Source: Kushneria avicenniae (GTDB lineage Bacteria > Pseudomonadota > Gammaproteobacteria > Pseudomonadales > Halomonadaceae). From it: DNA of 64,000 nt. The position numbers were made by a program, and so were the translations under genes. Below are positions 22,337 to 32,282 of the stretch, in pieces. The notes under the pieces are model-generated. The model saw only the letters and a list, made by a program, of their open reading frames with translations. It did no database searches and was not told where the DNA came from. Each line of letters begins with the position of its first letter. The first letter of the stretch is position 1. Where the stretch lies: the NCBI RefSeq assembly GCF_900112585.1, contig NZ_FOLY01000002.1, positions 186,001-250,000 on the forward strand, read 5' to 3'.

Positions 22337-22458
22337 GAGGCAGAAACAGCGACGCTGTCCAACTCTGTCTCGAGAGTGTCATTCAACAGTGCTACCGATT
22401 TTTCTTCTCGTTCCGGTATGGCCGGAACCGAATACATGATTCAACAGAGGTTCACGAC

Positions 22459-23328
22459 ATGGCAGCTATCAGCGCATCTCTGGTCAAGGAACTACGCGAG
22501 CGCACCGGGCTTGGCATGATGGAGTGCAAGAAGGCGCTCTCCGAGGCCGATGGTGACATCGACACCGCCATTGAAAACCTGCGCAAGAATGCAGGTCTCA
22601 AGTCCGCCAAGAAGGCCGGCCGCGTGGCCGCCGAAGGCGCCGTGCTGACCCGTGTTGCCGAAGACGGCACCACCGCCGTCATGCTGGAAGTCAACTCCGA
22701 GACCGACTTTGTCTCTCGTGATGACAACTTCAAGAACTTTGCCAGTGAAGTCGTCAACAAGGTGCTCGACACCCGTAATGAAGACATCGCCGTGGTAATG
22801 GAAGGCGAGCTGGAAGACGCGCGGGCGCAGCTGGTACAAAAGATCGGCGAGAACATCACCGTTCGTCGTGCCGCCGTCATCGATGCGCCCGAAGGCGGCA
22901 GCGTTGGTGCCTACGTCCACGGTGACCGCATCGGTGCGGTTGTGGTGCTGACCGGCGGCAACCAGGACGTTGCACGCGACATCGCCATGCACGTCGCTGC
23001 GATCAACCCGTCCGTCTCGCATCCCGAGAAGATGCCTCAGTCCGAGCTCGACAGCGAGAAGGCTATCATTCTGGCGCAGCCCGACATGGCCGGCAAGCCT
23101 GCTGAAATCGCTGAAAAGATGGTACAGGGTCGTCTGAAGAAGTATCTTGCCGAGAACAGCCTGATCAATCAGCCGTTCGTCAAGGATCAGAATGTGACCG
23201 TGGCCGAATACGCCAAGCAGGCGGGCGCTGAAGTTGTTAGCTTTGTGCGCTTCGAAGTTGGCGAAGGTATCGAGAAGGAAGAAGTCGACTTCGCCAAGGA
23301 AGTCATGGAGCAGGCGCGCCGCAGCTGA
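22459..23328 (+). CDS. tsf: Elongation factor Ts
   Basis: Guanine nucleotide exchange factor for EF-Tu. 289 residues. The N-terminal UBA-like module reads [20 protein letters not shown], and the core has [11 protein letters not shown], both family signatures. It follows rpsB after a 203-base gap holding the attenuator, and precedes pyrH. Confidence 0.97.
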   Translation: MAAISASLVKELRERTGLGMMECKKALSEADGDIDTAIENLRKNAGLKSAKKAGRVAAEGAVLTRVAEDGTTAVMLEVNSETDFVSRDDNFKNFASEVVNKVLDTRNEDIAVVMEGELEDARAQLVQKIGENITVRRAAVIDAPEGGSVGAYVHGDRIGAVVVLTGGNQDVARDIAMHVAAINPSVSHPEKMPQSELDSEKAIILAQPDMAGKPAEIAEKMVQGRLKKYLAENSLINQPFVKDQNVTVAEYAKQAGAEVVSFVRFEVGEGIEKEEVDFAKEVMEQARRS

Positions 23329-23488
23329 TCGGGCGTGTCGTCTCTCGTCTGTGGTCAGGGTTGGCCGCAGGCGGTCTGAAGGCGTGCGTTCGCGCACGCC
23401 TTCGCGTATCTGCCGGATCATGACCAGGCTGTCGTGATCGGTGATACACCTCACGTTTTCTCCACTCGGGCCATCAGGAGGATGTCAC

Positions 23489-24229
23489 ATGCCCCCCAAT
23501 ACTGAACGTAGCGCCAAGTACAAGCGTATTCTGCTCAAGCTCTCGGGTGAGGCGCTGACGGGCGAACAGGACTTCGGTATTGATCCAAAGGTACTGGATC
23601 GCATGGCGCTGGAAATCGGCCAACTGGTGGGCATTGGTGTCCAGGTGGGTATCGTGGTCGGCGGCGGCAACCTGTTTCGCGGAGCAGCGCTCCACGAAGC
23701 CGGCATGGACCGCGTCACCGGCGACCACATGGGCATGCTGGCCACGGTCATGAACGCCCTGGCCATGCGTGATGCGCTGGAGCGCGCCAATATCCGCTCG
23801 CGCGTCATGTCCGCCATCCCCATGAGTGGCGTGGTCGAGCACTATGATCGTCGTACGGCCATCCGCTACCTGACCTCCGGTGATGTCGTGATCTTCTCGG
23901 CAGGTACCGGCAACCCCTTCTTTACGACCGATAGTGCTGCCTGCCTGCGCGGTATCGAGATCGATGCCAACGTGGTCGTCAAGGCCACCAAGGTGGACGG
24001 TGTCTACGACAAGGACCCCGTCAAGCATCCCGATGCCGCCAAGTACGAGCGACTCAGCTACGATGATGTACTCGACCAGAAGCTCGGCGTCATGGATTTG
24101 ACCGCCATTTGTCTGGTACGTGACCATGACATGCCGGTTCGCGTCTTTGACATGACGCGCCACGGTGCACTGCTGAACCTTGTCATGGGCGGTCGTGAAG
24201 GCACTATCGTCGACAACGGCCCGGCGTAA
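23489..24229 (+). CDS. pyrH: Uridylate kinase
   Basis: Phosphorylates UMP to UDP in pyrimidine nucleotide synthesis; hexameric amino-acid-kinase-fold enzyme regulated by GTP and UTP. 246 residues from the ATG at 23489, which has AGGAGG seven bases upstream; an earlier in-frame start would add 16 unrelated residues. Motifs: [21 protein letters not shown], and the UMP-binding [16 protein letters not shown]. It is followed by frr after 27 bases, probably co-transcribed. Confidence 0.97.
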   Translation: MPPNTERSAKYKRILLKLSGEALTGEQDFGIDPKVLDRMALEIGQLVGIGVQVGIVVGGGNLFRGAALHEAGMDRVTGDHMGMLATVMNALAMRDALERANIRSRVMSAIPMSGVVEHYDRRTAIRYLTSGDVVIFSAGTGNPFFTTDSAACLRGIEIDANVVVKATKVDGVYDKDPVKHPDAAKYERLSYDDVLDQKLGVMDLTAICLVRDHDMPVRVFDMTRHGALLNLVMGGREGTIVDNGPA

Positions 24230-24256
24230 CAAAAGGCTGAGCAGAGGATTTACAAA

Positions 24257-24814
24257 GTGATCAACGAGATCCAGAAGGACGCTGAAAGCCGCATGCAGAA
24301 AAGCGTGGAATCGCTGCATTCGACTTTTGGCAAGATTCGCACCGGGCGTGCCCATCCCAGCATTCTCGAATCCATTCGCGTTGAATATTATGGCTCCGAG
24401 ATGCCGCTTTCCCAGGTGGCCAATATCAACGTCGAGGATGCTCGAACGCTGGCCGTGGTGCCGTGGGAAAAGTCTATGGTACCCAAGGTGGAAAAGGCCA
24501 TCATGATGGCGGATCTGGGGCTGAACCCGTCCTCGGCCGGTACCGTGATTCGCGTGCCGATGCCGCCTCTGACCGAAGAGACGCGCAAGGGCTATATCAA
24601 GCAGGCGCGCGCCGAGGCCGAGCATGGTCGCGTTGCTGTGCGCAACATTCGTCGTGATGCCAACGGCGAGATCAAGTCCCTTCTCAAGAAGAAGGAAATT
24701 TCGGAAGATGAAGAGCGTCAGGCCGAAGACGGCATTCAGAAGCTGACCGACCGTTTCATTGCCGAGATCGATAAATCGCTTGAGCAGAAGGAAAGCGATC
24801 TGATGCAGGTCTGA
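24257..24814 (+). CDS. frr: Ribosome recycling factor
   Basis: Splits post-termination ribosomes together with EF-G. 185 residues, the canonical length. It begins at GTG (24257) with AGAGGA upstream. Family blocks: [24 protein letters not shown] and [10 protein letters not shown]. The C-terminal half is a long three-helix coiled-coil arm. It lies between pyrH and uppS. Confidence 0.97.
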   Translation: MINEIQKDAESRMQKSVESLHSTFGKIRTGRAHPSILESIRVEYYGSEMPLSQVANINVEDARTLAVVPWEKSMVPKVEKAIMMADLGLNPSSAGTVIRVPMPPLTEETRKGYIKQARAEAEHGRVAVRNIRRDANGEIKSLLKKKEISEDEERQAEDGIQKLTDRFIAEIDKSLEQKESDLMQV

Positions 24815-24876
24815 TGTCCGGGCCCGAAACCATCCGACTCAGGGCGCGGCAGCTGCCGCGTCTGCAGTGAGAAGTC

Positions 24877-25620
24877 ATGACGCCTGACAAGTTTTCAAAC
24901 ATGCCCCGGCATGTGGCTATTATCATGGACGGCAACAACCGCTGGGCCAAGGCCCACGGACTGTCCGGAGTACGCGGTCACCATGCCGGGGTCGAATCGG
25001 TCAGGGCAGTGATCAAGCGTGCGGCCGAACATCATCTGGAAGCCATTACGCTGTTTGCCTTCTCCAGCGAGAACTGGAAGCGTCCCGCGCAGGAGGTCAG
25101 CGCCCTGATGGAGCTTTTCATCATGGCGCTCAAGCGCGAGGTCTCCCGGCTGCACAAGAACGGCATTCGTCTGTGCGTCGTTGGTGACCGTTCAAGGCTT
25201 TCGTCGTCGCTCAATCGTGCCATCGACAAGGCCGAGCGGCTGACGCGCTACAATCAGGGCCTGAAGCTGATCGTGGCGGTCAACTACGGTGGGCGCTGGG
25301 ATATCGCCGGCGCCGCTCAAAGACTGGCGCGTCAGGTGGAATCCGGTCAGCTGACCGCTGATGATATCGACGAAAGCCTGTTTGACCGCGAGATGGCATC
25401 GACAGGCATTCCCGAAGTGGATCTGTGCATTCGCACCAGCGGTGAGCAGCGCATCAGCAATTTCATCCTCTGGCAGATGGCTTACGCGGAGTTCTACTTT
25501 TCGCCACTGTACTGGCCTGATTTTGACGCCGATGCCTTCGACGAGGCGCTGGGTGTCTATTCGGGTCGCAAGCGACGTTTCGGCATGACCGACGAACAGA
25601 TCGAGGTTCAGGGTGCTTAA
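24877..25620 (+). CDS. uppS: Undecaprenyl diphosphate synthase
   Basis: Cis-prenyltransferase that builds the C55 lipid carrier for peptidoglycan and O-antigen. 247 residues. The pyrophosphate-site motif is IMDGNNRWAK with catalytic Asp18. FAFSSENWKRP and the C-terminal RTSGEQRISNF and YFSPLYWPDF are diagnostic. Its last 8 bases overlap cdsA, so the two are translationally coupled. Confidence 0.97.
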   Translation: MTPDKFSNMPRHVAIIMDGNNRWAKAHGLSGVRGHHAGVESVRAVIKRAAEHHLEAITLFAFSSENWKRPAQEVSALMELFIMALKREVSRLHKNGIRLCVVGDRSRLSSSLNRAIDKAERLTRYNQGLKLIVAVNYGGRWDIAGAAQRLARQVESGQLTADDIDESLFDREMASTGIPEVDLCIRTSGEQRISNFILWQMAYAEFYFSPLYWPDFDADAFDEALGVYSGRKRRFGMTDEQIEVQGA

Positions 25621-26410
25621 GCAACGGGTGTTGACTGCGCTGGCCATCGGGCCCACGTCGCTGGTGCTGCTTTTTGTACTGGGCGGCGGCTGGTTTGCCA
25701 CTTTTGTGGGGCTGCTGGTCGCGGGCTCTGCATGGGAGTGGTCCAATCTTTCCGGTGGCGAGAATCTCAAGGACCGTGCCCTGTTCACGATCACGGTGAT
25801 CGCCCTGATGGCGCTGGGCTGGTCATCCGGCATCGCCCTAGAGACTTGGCCGCTGTGGATTGCCCTGGCAGGCTGGTTGCTCTGTCTGTACTGGGTGGTG
25901 AGCTACCCGGAGCAGGTTGATCAGTGGGAGAGCCGTGGCGTGCGCTATGCCATGGGGCTCTGGGTGTTGCTGCCCTGCTGGGTGGGACTGTTGCTGCTGC
26001 GCGAGTCGCCAGTCTGGCTTCTTTACGTCCTGTTTCTGGTCTGGGGTGCGGACATCGCGGCCTATTTTGCCGGACGTGCCTATGGCAATCGCAAGCTGGC
26101 GCCTCGTGTCAGCCCGGGCAAGTCCTGGGCGGGGGTCTACGGCGCGCTGGGCGGCACCGCCTTTCTGGCGCTGCTCATGGCGCTCTGGCAGGGCATGGGC
26201 ATCGGTCAGACGCTGGTACTGATCATTATCAGTGGTGTTGTGACCGCCGCCTCGGTGCTGGGTGATCTCAACGAGAGCATGCTCAAGCGCTATCGCGGTA
26301 TCAAGGACTCCGGCAATCTGCTGCCGGGTCACGGCGGGCTGCTGGACAGGATCGACAGCCTGACGGCCGCCATTCCCATTTTCGCCCTGCTGGCGCCCTG
26401 GATCGGCTGA
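25613..26410 (+). CDS. cdsA: Phosphatidate cytidylyltransferase
   Basis: Makes CDP-diacylglycerol, the precursor of membrane phospholipids; polytopic inner-membrane enzyme. 265 residues, with about seven or eight hydrophobic spans. The C-terminal CDS signature is SMLKRYRGIKDSGNLLPGHGG followed by LDRIDS. The start is GTG at 25613, inside the end of uppS, giving MLKQRVLTALAIG. dxr follows after 115 bases containing a small hairpin without a T run. Confidence 0.95.
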   Translation: MLKQRVLTALAIGPTSLVLLFVLGGGWFATFVGLLVAGSAWEWSNLSGGENLKDRALFTITVIALMALGWSSGIALETWPLWIALAGWLLCLYWVVSYPEQVDQWESRGVRYAMGLWVLLPCWVGLLLLRESPVWLLYVLFLVWGADIAAYFAGRAYGNRKLAPRVSPGKSWAGVYGALGGTAFLALLMALWQGMGIGQTLVLIIISGVVTAASVLGDLNESMLKRYRGIKDSGNLLPGHGGLLDRIDSLTAAIPIFALLAPWIG

Positions 26411-26525
26411 ACGCCATCTTGACGAGCCTTGTGGCCCGCGGCCCGATTGCCGATGATGACAATCGGGTTGTTCGGGTCACAACCCTGACGCCGCCTATCC
26501 GTTTCAAGCTTTCAGGATCTCTTTC

Positions 26526-27716
26526 ATGCAGACTGTCACCCTGCTGGGGGCCACCGGCTCGGTGGGTACCAGTACCCTTGATGTCATCGAGCGCCATCCT
26601 GACCGCTATCATCTACACGCACTGACGGCGCATACCAGCGTCGAAAAAATGCTGGCGCTGTGCCTGAAACATCGGCCAGAGCATGCCGTCATGGGGACGG
26701 AAGAAACCGCCCGTCAGCTGAGCGCTGCCCTTGAGAAGCAGAGTGTGGCGACCTGCGTCAGCTGGGGCGAACAGGCGCTTTGTGACGTGGCTGCAGCGGC
26801 AGAAATGGTCGTGGCCGGCATTGTCGGGGCGGCCGGATTGATGCCGACACTGTCGGCGGTTCGTGCCGGGCGGCGGATTCTTCTGGCCAACAAGGAAGCG
26901 CTGGTCATGAGCGGTGCGCTGTTCATGCGGGAAGTGGCGCGTTCCGGTGCCGTTCTGCTGCCGCTGGATTCCGAACACAATGCCATCTTTCAGTGTCTGC
27001 CGCGCGAGCATCGCGGCGGTCTCGAGCGTCACGGGATTACCCGTCTGCTGCTGACGGCATCGGGTGGCCCCTTTCGCGATCATGATCGGGCGACGCTGTC
27101 ACAGGTCACGCCGGAGCAGGCGTGTGCTCACCCCAACTGGTCCATGGGGCGCAAGATCTCGGTGGACAGCGCCACGCTGATGAACAAGGGGCTTGAGCTG
27201 ATCGAAGCGTGCTGGCTGTTTGATGCTACTCCCGATCAGATCGAGGTGGTTGTCCATCCACAGAGCGTGATCCACTCCATGGCCGCCTACAGTGACGGCT
27301 CGGTGCTGGCGCAACTGGGCAACCCTGACATGCGCACGCCCATTGCGCATGCTCTGGCGTGGCCGGAGCGCATCGATGCCGGCGTTGCGCCGCTGGATCT
27401 GTTTACGGTGGCCCGTCTCGATTTTCAGGCACCCGACCTTGAAAGCTTCCCCTGCCTGAGACTGGCCCGGGAAGCCATGACGGCAGGAGGTACGGCGCCG
27501 GCCGTGCTCAATGCGGCCAACGAGGTGGCGGTGGATGCCTTTTTGGCCGGCACGCTCGGTTTTACCGATATCCCGACGGTGGTTGAAACCGTCATGTCCC
27601 GCATCAAGACGCAGGGTGCCGACGAGCTGGACATGATTTTATCGCATGATCGCCTCGCCCGGCGCGAGGCGCAGGATGTGATCGAGGCGCTTGCCGCGAC
27701 AGCGGCTGGAGAGTAG
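26526..27716 (+). CDS. dxr: 1-deoxy-D-xylulose-5-phosphate reductoisomerase
   Basis: Converts DXP to MEP in the non-mevalonate isoprenoid pathway, using NADPH and a divalent metal. 396 residues. The N-terminal Rossmann motif is [41 protein letters not shown] and the flexible-loop/substrate region [16 protein letters not shown] are diagnostic. It ends two bases before rseP. It would supply isoprenoid precursors to uppS upstream. Confidence 0.97.
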   Translation: MQTVTLLGATGSVGTSTLDVIERHPDRYHLHALTAHTSVEKMLALCLKHRPEHAVMGTEETARQLSAALEKQSVATCVSWGEQALCDVAAAAEMVVAGIVGAAGLMPTLSAVRAGRRILLANKEALVMSGALFMREVARSGAVLLPLDSEHNAIFQCLPREHRGGLERHGITRLLLTASGGPFRDHDRATLSQVTPEQACAHPNWSMGRKISVDSATLMNKGLELIEACWLFDATPDQIEVVVHPQSVIHSMAAYSDGSVLAQLGNPDMRTPIAHALAWPERIDAGVAPLDLFTVARLDFQAPDLESFPCLRLAREAMTAGGTAPAVLNAANEVAVDAFLAGTLGFTDIPTVVETVMSRIKTQGADELDMILSHDRLARREAQDVIEALAATAAGE

Positions 27717-27718
27717 TC

Positions 27719-29068
27719 ATGGGTATCCTGCAAAACATTGTGGCGGTGATCATTGTTCTGGGGCTTTTGATCACCATTCATGAGTTCGGTCATTTCTGGG
27801 TGGCGCGGCGATGCGGGATTCGCGTGCTGCGCTTCTCGGTTGGTTTCGGCAAGCCGTTAATCTCCCGCGTTGATCGCCATGGCACCGAATTTACCCTGGC
27901 CGCCATTCCGCTGGGTGGCTATGTCAGGATGCTTGATGAGCGTGAGGGGCCGGTTGACTCTGCCGATCAGCATCTGGCCTTCAATCGTCAGCATGTTCTA
28001 AAGCGTATTGCCGTGGTAGTGGCAGGACCACTGGCCAATTTTATCCTCGCGGTGGTGGCCTACTGGGTCATGTTCATGATCGGTACCACGGCCATCGTAC
28101 CCATGGTGGGCGAGGTCAGCCCCGATTCACCTGCCGCCCGCGGTGGCCTGCAGAACGGCCAGGAGATCGTGTCCGTTCAGGGACGTTCAACGCCTGACTG
28201 GAATGGCGTCAATCTGGCGCTGGTGGCTGAAATCGGTGCCAGCGGGCATCTCGAAATTTCAACGCGCGATGATCTGGGGCGGCTTGAAACGCATCAGGTG
28301 CCGGTCGATCGCTTCATGGTGCGTCAGGACCCGCCCGAGCCGCTGAGTACGCTTGGCTTTACGCCCTGGCGTCCTGATGTGGCGCCGGTGATCGGGCAGG
28401 TGCTTGAAGACAGTCCGGCGGCACAGGGCGGTCTTCAGGCGGGTGACCGTATCGAGGCGGTCAATGGCGAGCCGGTGTCACAGTGGGAAGCGCTGGTATC
28501 ACGAGTGCAGGCGTCTGCTGGTACGCCGCTTGAAATGCGGGTGGCGCGCGAGGGGCGTGATATCACATTGACAATCACGCCCGAGGCGCGTGAGCAGAAT
28601 GGCACCACAACCGGTTTCATGGGCGCCGGAGCCGGTAGCGTCAGCTGGCCTGAAGCGTATCAGCGCACCCTGTCGTGGGGACCGGTGGGCGCCATGGGGC
28701 AGGCCTTTTCACGTACCGGCGAGATGACCTCCCTGACCGTGGACGCCATCGGCAAGATGATTACGGGGCTGATTTCCCCTTCAAATCTTTCCGGACCCAT
28801 CACGATTGCACGCGTAGCGGGGGATTCGGCCCGCTCCGGGGTTGAGGCCTTTATCAGTTTTCTGGCCTATCTCTCCATCAGTCTCGGGGTGTTGAACCTG
28901 CTGCCGGTGCCGGTGCTGGATGGCGGTCATCTGGTGTATTACATCATCGAACTGGTGCGCGGTCGTCCGGTCTCCGAGCGTGTTCAGGCATTTGGCATGC
29001 GTATCGGTGTGGCACTGATCGCATCGCTGATGCTGATGGCCTTTTATTTTGACATCATGCGCCTTTGA
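27719..29068 (+). CDS. rseP: Site-2 zinc metalloprotease RseP
   Basis: Intramembrane protease; in the family it cleaves anti-sigma factors such as RseA after DegS, activating the sigma-E envelope stress response, and degrades signal-peptide remnants. 449 residues. The zinc site HEFGH lies at residues 21-25 in the first span, and the third ligand Asp401 lies in NLLPVPVLDGGH. Two periplasmic PDZ domains (about 115-190 and 215-290) are visible, e.g. VLEDSPAAQGGLQAGDRIEAVNG. It sits between dxr and bamA, the usual place. Confidence 0.96.
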   Translation: MGILQNIVAVIIVLGLLITIHEFGHFWVARRCGIRVLRFSVGFGKPLISRVDRHGTEFTLAAIPLGGYVRMLDEREGPVDSADQHLAFNRQHVLKRIAVVVAGPLANFILAVVAYWVMFMIGTTAIVPMVGEVSPDSPAARGGLQNGQEIVSVQGRSTPDWNGVNLALVAEIGASGHLEISTRDDLGRLETHQVPVDRFMVRQDPPEPLSTLGFTPWRPDVAPVIGQVLEDSPAAQGGLQAGDRIEAVNGEPVSQWEALVSRVQASAGTPLEMRVAREGRDITLTITPEAREQNGTTTGFMGAGAGSVSWPEAYQRTLSWGPVGAMGQAFSRTGEMTSLTVDAIGKMITGLISPSNLSGPITIARVAGDSARSGVEAFISFLAYLSISLGVLNLLPVPVLDGGHLVYYIIELVRGRPVSERVQAFGMRIGVALIASLMLMAFYFDIMRL

Positions 29069-29373
29069 AGAAGTCGACGACACTGAACATGGCTGGTGCC
29101 GGGTTAAATCGGTGTTATTACAAATTCTGTACCGAGCCCGAGGCGTCCGCGCTTGTCAGGGTGGTGGGGTTGTGTATAAGGTGCCTGTTCCCGTCAGGGC
29201 AGCAGGTGGCTGCGACTGGCGTACTGGAATGTCATACTTGCCTTCCCGCTCGGAGCATCGATGTCGATAAACGAAACGGTTTCCCTTTTGTTGGACCCTG
29301 TGGGCATTGGCATGAACCCTGAGCAAAAGCGGGCCCCGAGTGGGCGGAATTCTGTAACAAGCGAAATGACGGC
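29069..29373 (+). promoter_or_regulatory. Intergenic region with candidate bamA promoter
   Basis: 305 bases without a gene. TTGTCA at 29153-29158, a 16-base spacer and TATAAG at 29175-29180 form a good sigma-70-type promoter about 195 bases before bamA. I looked for a sigma-E promoter, expected for bamA in enterics, and found no convincing GGAACTT/TCTGA pair. The remaining sequence shows nothing recognisable. Confidence 0.5.
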
Positions 29374-31707
29374 ATGAAGATTAGAGCTACAGGTTGGGCG
29401 GTGTTGTTAATGGGCGCCTCCCAGGCGGCGTTTGCCGTGTCCTTCGAGGTTTCCGATATTCGCGTGGAAGGGTTGCAGCGTGTTTCTGCCGGCACCGTAT
29501 TCAATGCGCTGCCCATTTCCGCCCACGACACGGCCAACGACGAATCGATCTCCAATGCCGGCAGGGCACTGTTTCGCACCGGCCTTTTTGACGACGTACA
29601 GCTGGGTCGGGATGGTGATGTTCTGGTCATCGATGTGGATGAGCGACCTTCCATCGCCAGCATCAATATCAAGGGCAACTCCAAGATTCCCGAGGATCAG
29701 CTCAGGAAGGGGCTGAGCGATGCCGGCCTTTCCGAGGGGCAGGTACTTCAGCGCTCCACGCTCGAAGAGATGCAGCGCGAGCTGGAGCGTGTCTATCAGG
29801 GACAGGGCCGCTACAGTGCCAGTATTTCGACCTCTGTTCATCAGCGTGACCAGAATCGCGTTGAGGTCGATATCAACATCAATGAAGGCAATGTGGCGCG
29901 CATCAAGCAGATCAATATCGTGGGTAACCATGATTTTGACGATGACACCCTTCGTCAGCAGTTCGAGCTCGAGGATCGCCCCGGCTGGTTCTTCGGCTGG
30001 TTCTCCTCCGATCAGTACTCCCGCGAGCAGCTTCAGGGTGATCTGGATCGCCTGAAGTCCTGGTATCTGGATCGTGGCTACGTCAATTTCTCCATCGACT
30101 CCACTCAGGTCTCGATCAGCCCCGACAAGTCTTCCATCTATGTCACGGTCAATGTGGATGAAGGCAAGCGCTATCGCTTTGGCGATATCAACTTCGCCGG
30201 CAATATCGAAATGTCCGATGAGCAGGCGCGCAGCCTGGTTCAGGCCAAAAGCGGTGAAACCTTCTCCCAGTCGGAGCTGACGGCCTCGTCCGAGGCGCTT
30301 CGCAAGGCCCTTGGCGCGCAGGGCTTTGCCTTTGCACGCATCGAGGCCGTGCCTAACGTTCATGACAACGATGATCAGGTGGATGTGACCTTCAACGTCG
30401 AGCCGGGGCGCCGTGCCTACGTTCGCCGCGTCAATTTCCGTGGCAATACCACAACGGCCGATGAAGTGCTGCGTCGCGAAATGACTCAGCTTGAAGGGGC
30501 GCCGGCGTCTACAGATGCCATCAGCGACTCTCAGGCGCGTCTTGAACGGCTGGGCTTTTTCCGTCAGGTCGAGGTCAATACGCAGCCGGTGGCCGATACG
30601 CCCGATCAGCTGGACGTGACCTATAACGTCGAAGAGCAGCCTTCGGGCAGCATTTCGGCCAGTCTCGGATTTGCCCAGTCCGAAGGCATCATCTACGGCG
30701 CTTCGCTTTCCCAGCGCAACTTTCTGGGGACGGGGAACCGCGTTGACATCGGGGCACAGACCAGCAAGTACTATCAGAATCTGCGGTTCAGCTATACCGA
30801 TCCCTACTGGACGCTGGACGGCATCTCGCGCGGTTACAACCTCTATTATCGGGCCACCGATTACGAGGACTCCGATATTTCTACCTACTCCACCGACGCC
30901 TTCGGCGGCGGGGTGAATTTCGGCTACCCGATCAGCGACCTGTCGCGCCTGAACTTCGGCATCAATCTTGAAAGTCTGCACGTTGATGATTACGACGACT
31001 CTCCCTCCGAGATCGTTCAGTTCATCGACGATGAAGGCAAGGACTTCAATACCTACAGCCTGACGGCCGGCTGGTCACGCAACAACCTGAACCGTGGCGT
31101 TCTGCCTACGGCGGGCAGCTATCAGAATGCTTCCATCGAGACGGCCGGTGGCGATGCCCAGTTCTACAAGCTGCGCTATCAGGGGCAGAAGCTTTTCCCG
31201 ATCAAGACCGAAGAGTGGGCGCTCAAGTTCCGTACGGAGCTGGGCTATGCCGACAGCTTTGGCGGCACCGACAACATGCCGTTTTACGAGAACTTCTACT
31301 CGGGTGGTCTGGGCTCCGTACGCGGGTATCGCAGCAACACGCTGGGTCAGAAAACCACCGAGCGCAACGACGGTGACGACGACACGCTGGGGGGTAACAT
31401 CCTCATGGAAGGCTCTGCCGAGCTGATCTTCCCGACGCCGTTTATCGATGATCACCGCCAGGTCCAGACCTCGCTTTTCGTGGATGCCGGTAATACCTTC
31501 CTGAGCGACTGTTATCCGGTAGAATCAGGCCGCACTTCCGAGTGCAGCTCGGGAGTCGATCTGGGAGATCTGCGCTACAGCGTCGGCCTGGGACTGTCCT
31601 GGCTGACACCGGTAGGACCGTTGACCTTCTCGGTGGCTCGTCCCATCAGCAAAAAGGATGATGACGATACACAGTTCTTCCAGTTCTCGCTGGGTCAGAC
31701 CTTCTGA
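29374..31707 (+). CDS. bamA: Outer membrane protein assembly factor BamA
   Basis: Central outer-membrane component of the BAM complex, which folds beta-barrel proteins. 777 residues. A signal peptide of about 21 residues probably ends at AAFA. Five POTRA domains follow, to about residue 420, with repeated runs such as VEVDININEGNVARIKQI. The 16-strand barrel has the conserved VRGYRS loop near residue 650. The chain ends in phenylalanine (SLGQTF), as outer-membrane barrels do. skp follows after 46 bases. Confidence 0.97.
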   Translation: MKIRATGWAVLLMGASQAAFAVSFEVSDIRVEGLQRVSAGTVFNALPISAHDTANDESISNAGRALFRTGLFDDVQLGRDGDVLVIDVDERPSIASINIKGNSKIPEDQLRKGLSDAGLSEGQVLQRSTLEEMQRELERVYQGQGRYSASISTSVHQRDQNRVEVDININEGNVARIKQINIVGNHDFDDDTLRQQFELEDRPGWFFGWFSSDQYSREQLQGDLDRLKSWYLDRGYVNFSIDSTQVSISPDKSSIYVTVNVDEGKRYRFGDINFAGNIEMSDEQARSLVQAKSGETFSQSELTASSEALRKALGAQGFAFARIEAVPNVHDNDDQVDVTFNVEPGRRAYVRRVNFRGNTTTADEVLRREMTQLEGAPASTDAISDSQARLERLGFFRQVEVNTQPVADTPDQLDVTYNVEEQPSGSISASLGFAQSEGIIYGASLSQRNFLGTGNRVDIGAQTSKYYQNLRFSYTDPYWTLDGISRGYNLYYRATDYEDSDISTYSTDAFGGGVNFGYPISDLSRLNFGINLESLHVDDYDDSPSEIVQFIDDEGKDFNTYSLTAGWSRNNLNRGVLPTAGSYQNASIETAGGDAQFYKLRYQGQKLFPIKTEEWALKFRTELGYADSFGGTDNMPFYENFYSGGLGSVRGYRSNTLGQKTTERNDGDDDTLGGNILMEGSAELIFPTPFIDDHRQVQTSLFVDAGNTFLSDCYPVESGRTSECSSGVDLGDLRYSVGLGLSWLTPVGPLTFSVARPISKKDDDDTQFFQFSLGQTF

Positions 31708-31753
31708 TCATTGGCCGTTGCGTTACAATGATATGAAATTCAGGAGTTGAGTG

Positions 31754-32260
31754 ATGCGTAAGTGGATGCTGGCTCTGGCGATGACCGGAGCGCTTGGAAC
31801 AACTGCGGGAGCTGCGCAGGCCAATGAAGTGGCGGTACTGGACTGGCAGCAGGCACTGCTGGATACCACTTCGGCCCAGCAGTCGATGAACCAGCTCAAG
31901 AATCAGCTGGGTAATCAACCGCAGCAGATCAAGGCGCTGGGCGAGGAAGTTCAAAAGCTCCAGCAGCGTCTGCAAAGCGATGGTGACGTCATGTCAGACA
32001 GCGAACGGCAAAACGTCATGCAGCAACTGCGTCAGAAGGGCGGTCAGTTCCAGCAGCAGCGGGGTCAGCTTGAGCAAAAGCGGGCCCAGCAGGAACAGGC
32101 TTTCCTGAAGCAGGCGCGTCCGAAGCTCGATCGTGCCATCGAGCAGGTTGTCAAGCGTCACAACGTGGATGTGCTGGTGGATCGCAACAGCGTGATCTAC
32201 GCCGGTGACGCGCTGGATCTGACCCAGGAAGTGACCCAAACCTTCAATTCGCTCAACTGA
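31754..32260 (+). CDS. skp: Periplasmic chaperone Skp/OmpH family
   Basis: Trimeric periplasmic chaperone that holds unfolded outer-membrane proteins on the way to BamA. 168 residues from the ATG at 31754, where AGGAG is seven bases upstream; the GTG directly before it is less well spaced. A signal peptide probably cleaves after AAQA. A long coiled coil rich in Gln/Lys (about 45-125) forms the tentacle. The C-terminal strands read VDVLVDRNSVIYAG. It lies between bamA and lpxD, its usual position. Confidence 0.92.
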   Translation: MRKWMLALAMTGALGTTAGAAQANEVAVLDWQQALLDTTSAQQSMNQLKNQLGNQPQQIKALGEEVQKLQQRLQSDGDVMSDSERQNVMQQLRQKGGQFQQQRGQLEQKRAQQEQAFLKQARPKLDRAIEQVVKRHNVDVLVDRNSVIYAGDALDLTQEVTQTFNSLN

Positions 32261-32282
32261 AGGCGCGCGTCGCTCCATCACG

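Noticed and set aside
29069-29373. Sigma-E promoter before bamA
   Set aside because: Searched for GGAACTT and TCTGA elements at 16-17 spacing; none convincing. A sigma-70-like pair at 29153-29180 fits better.
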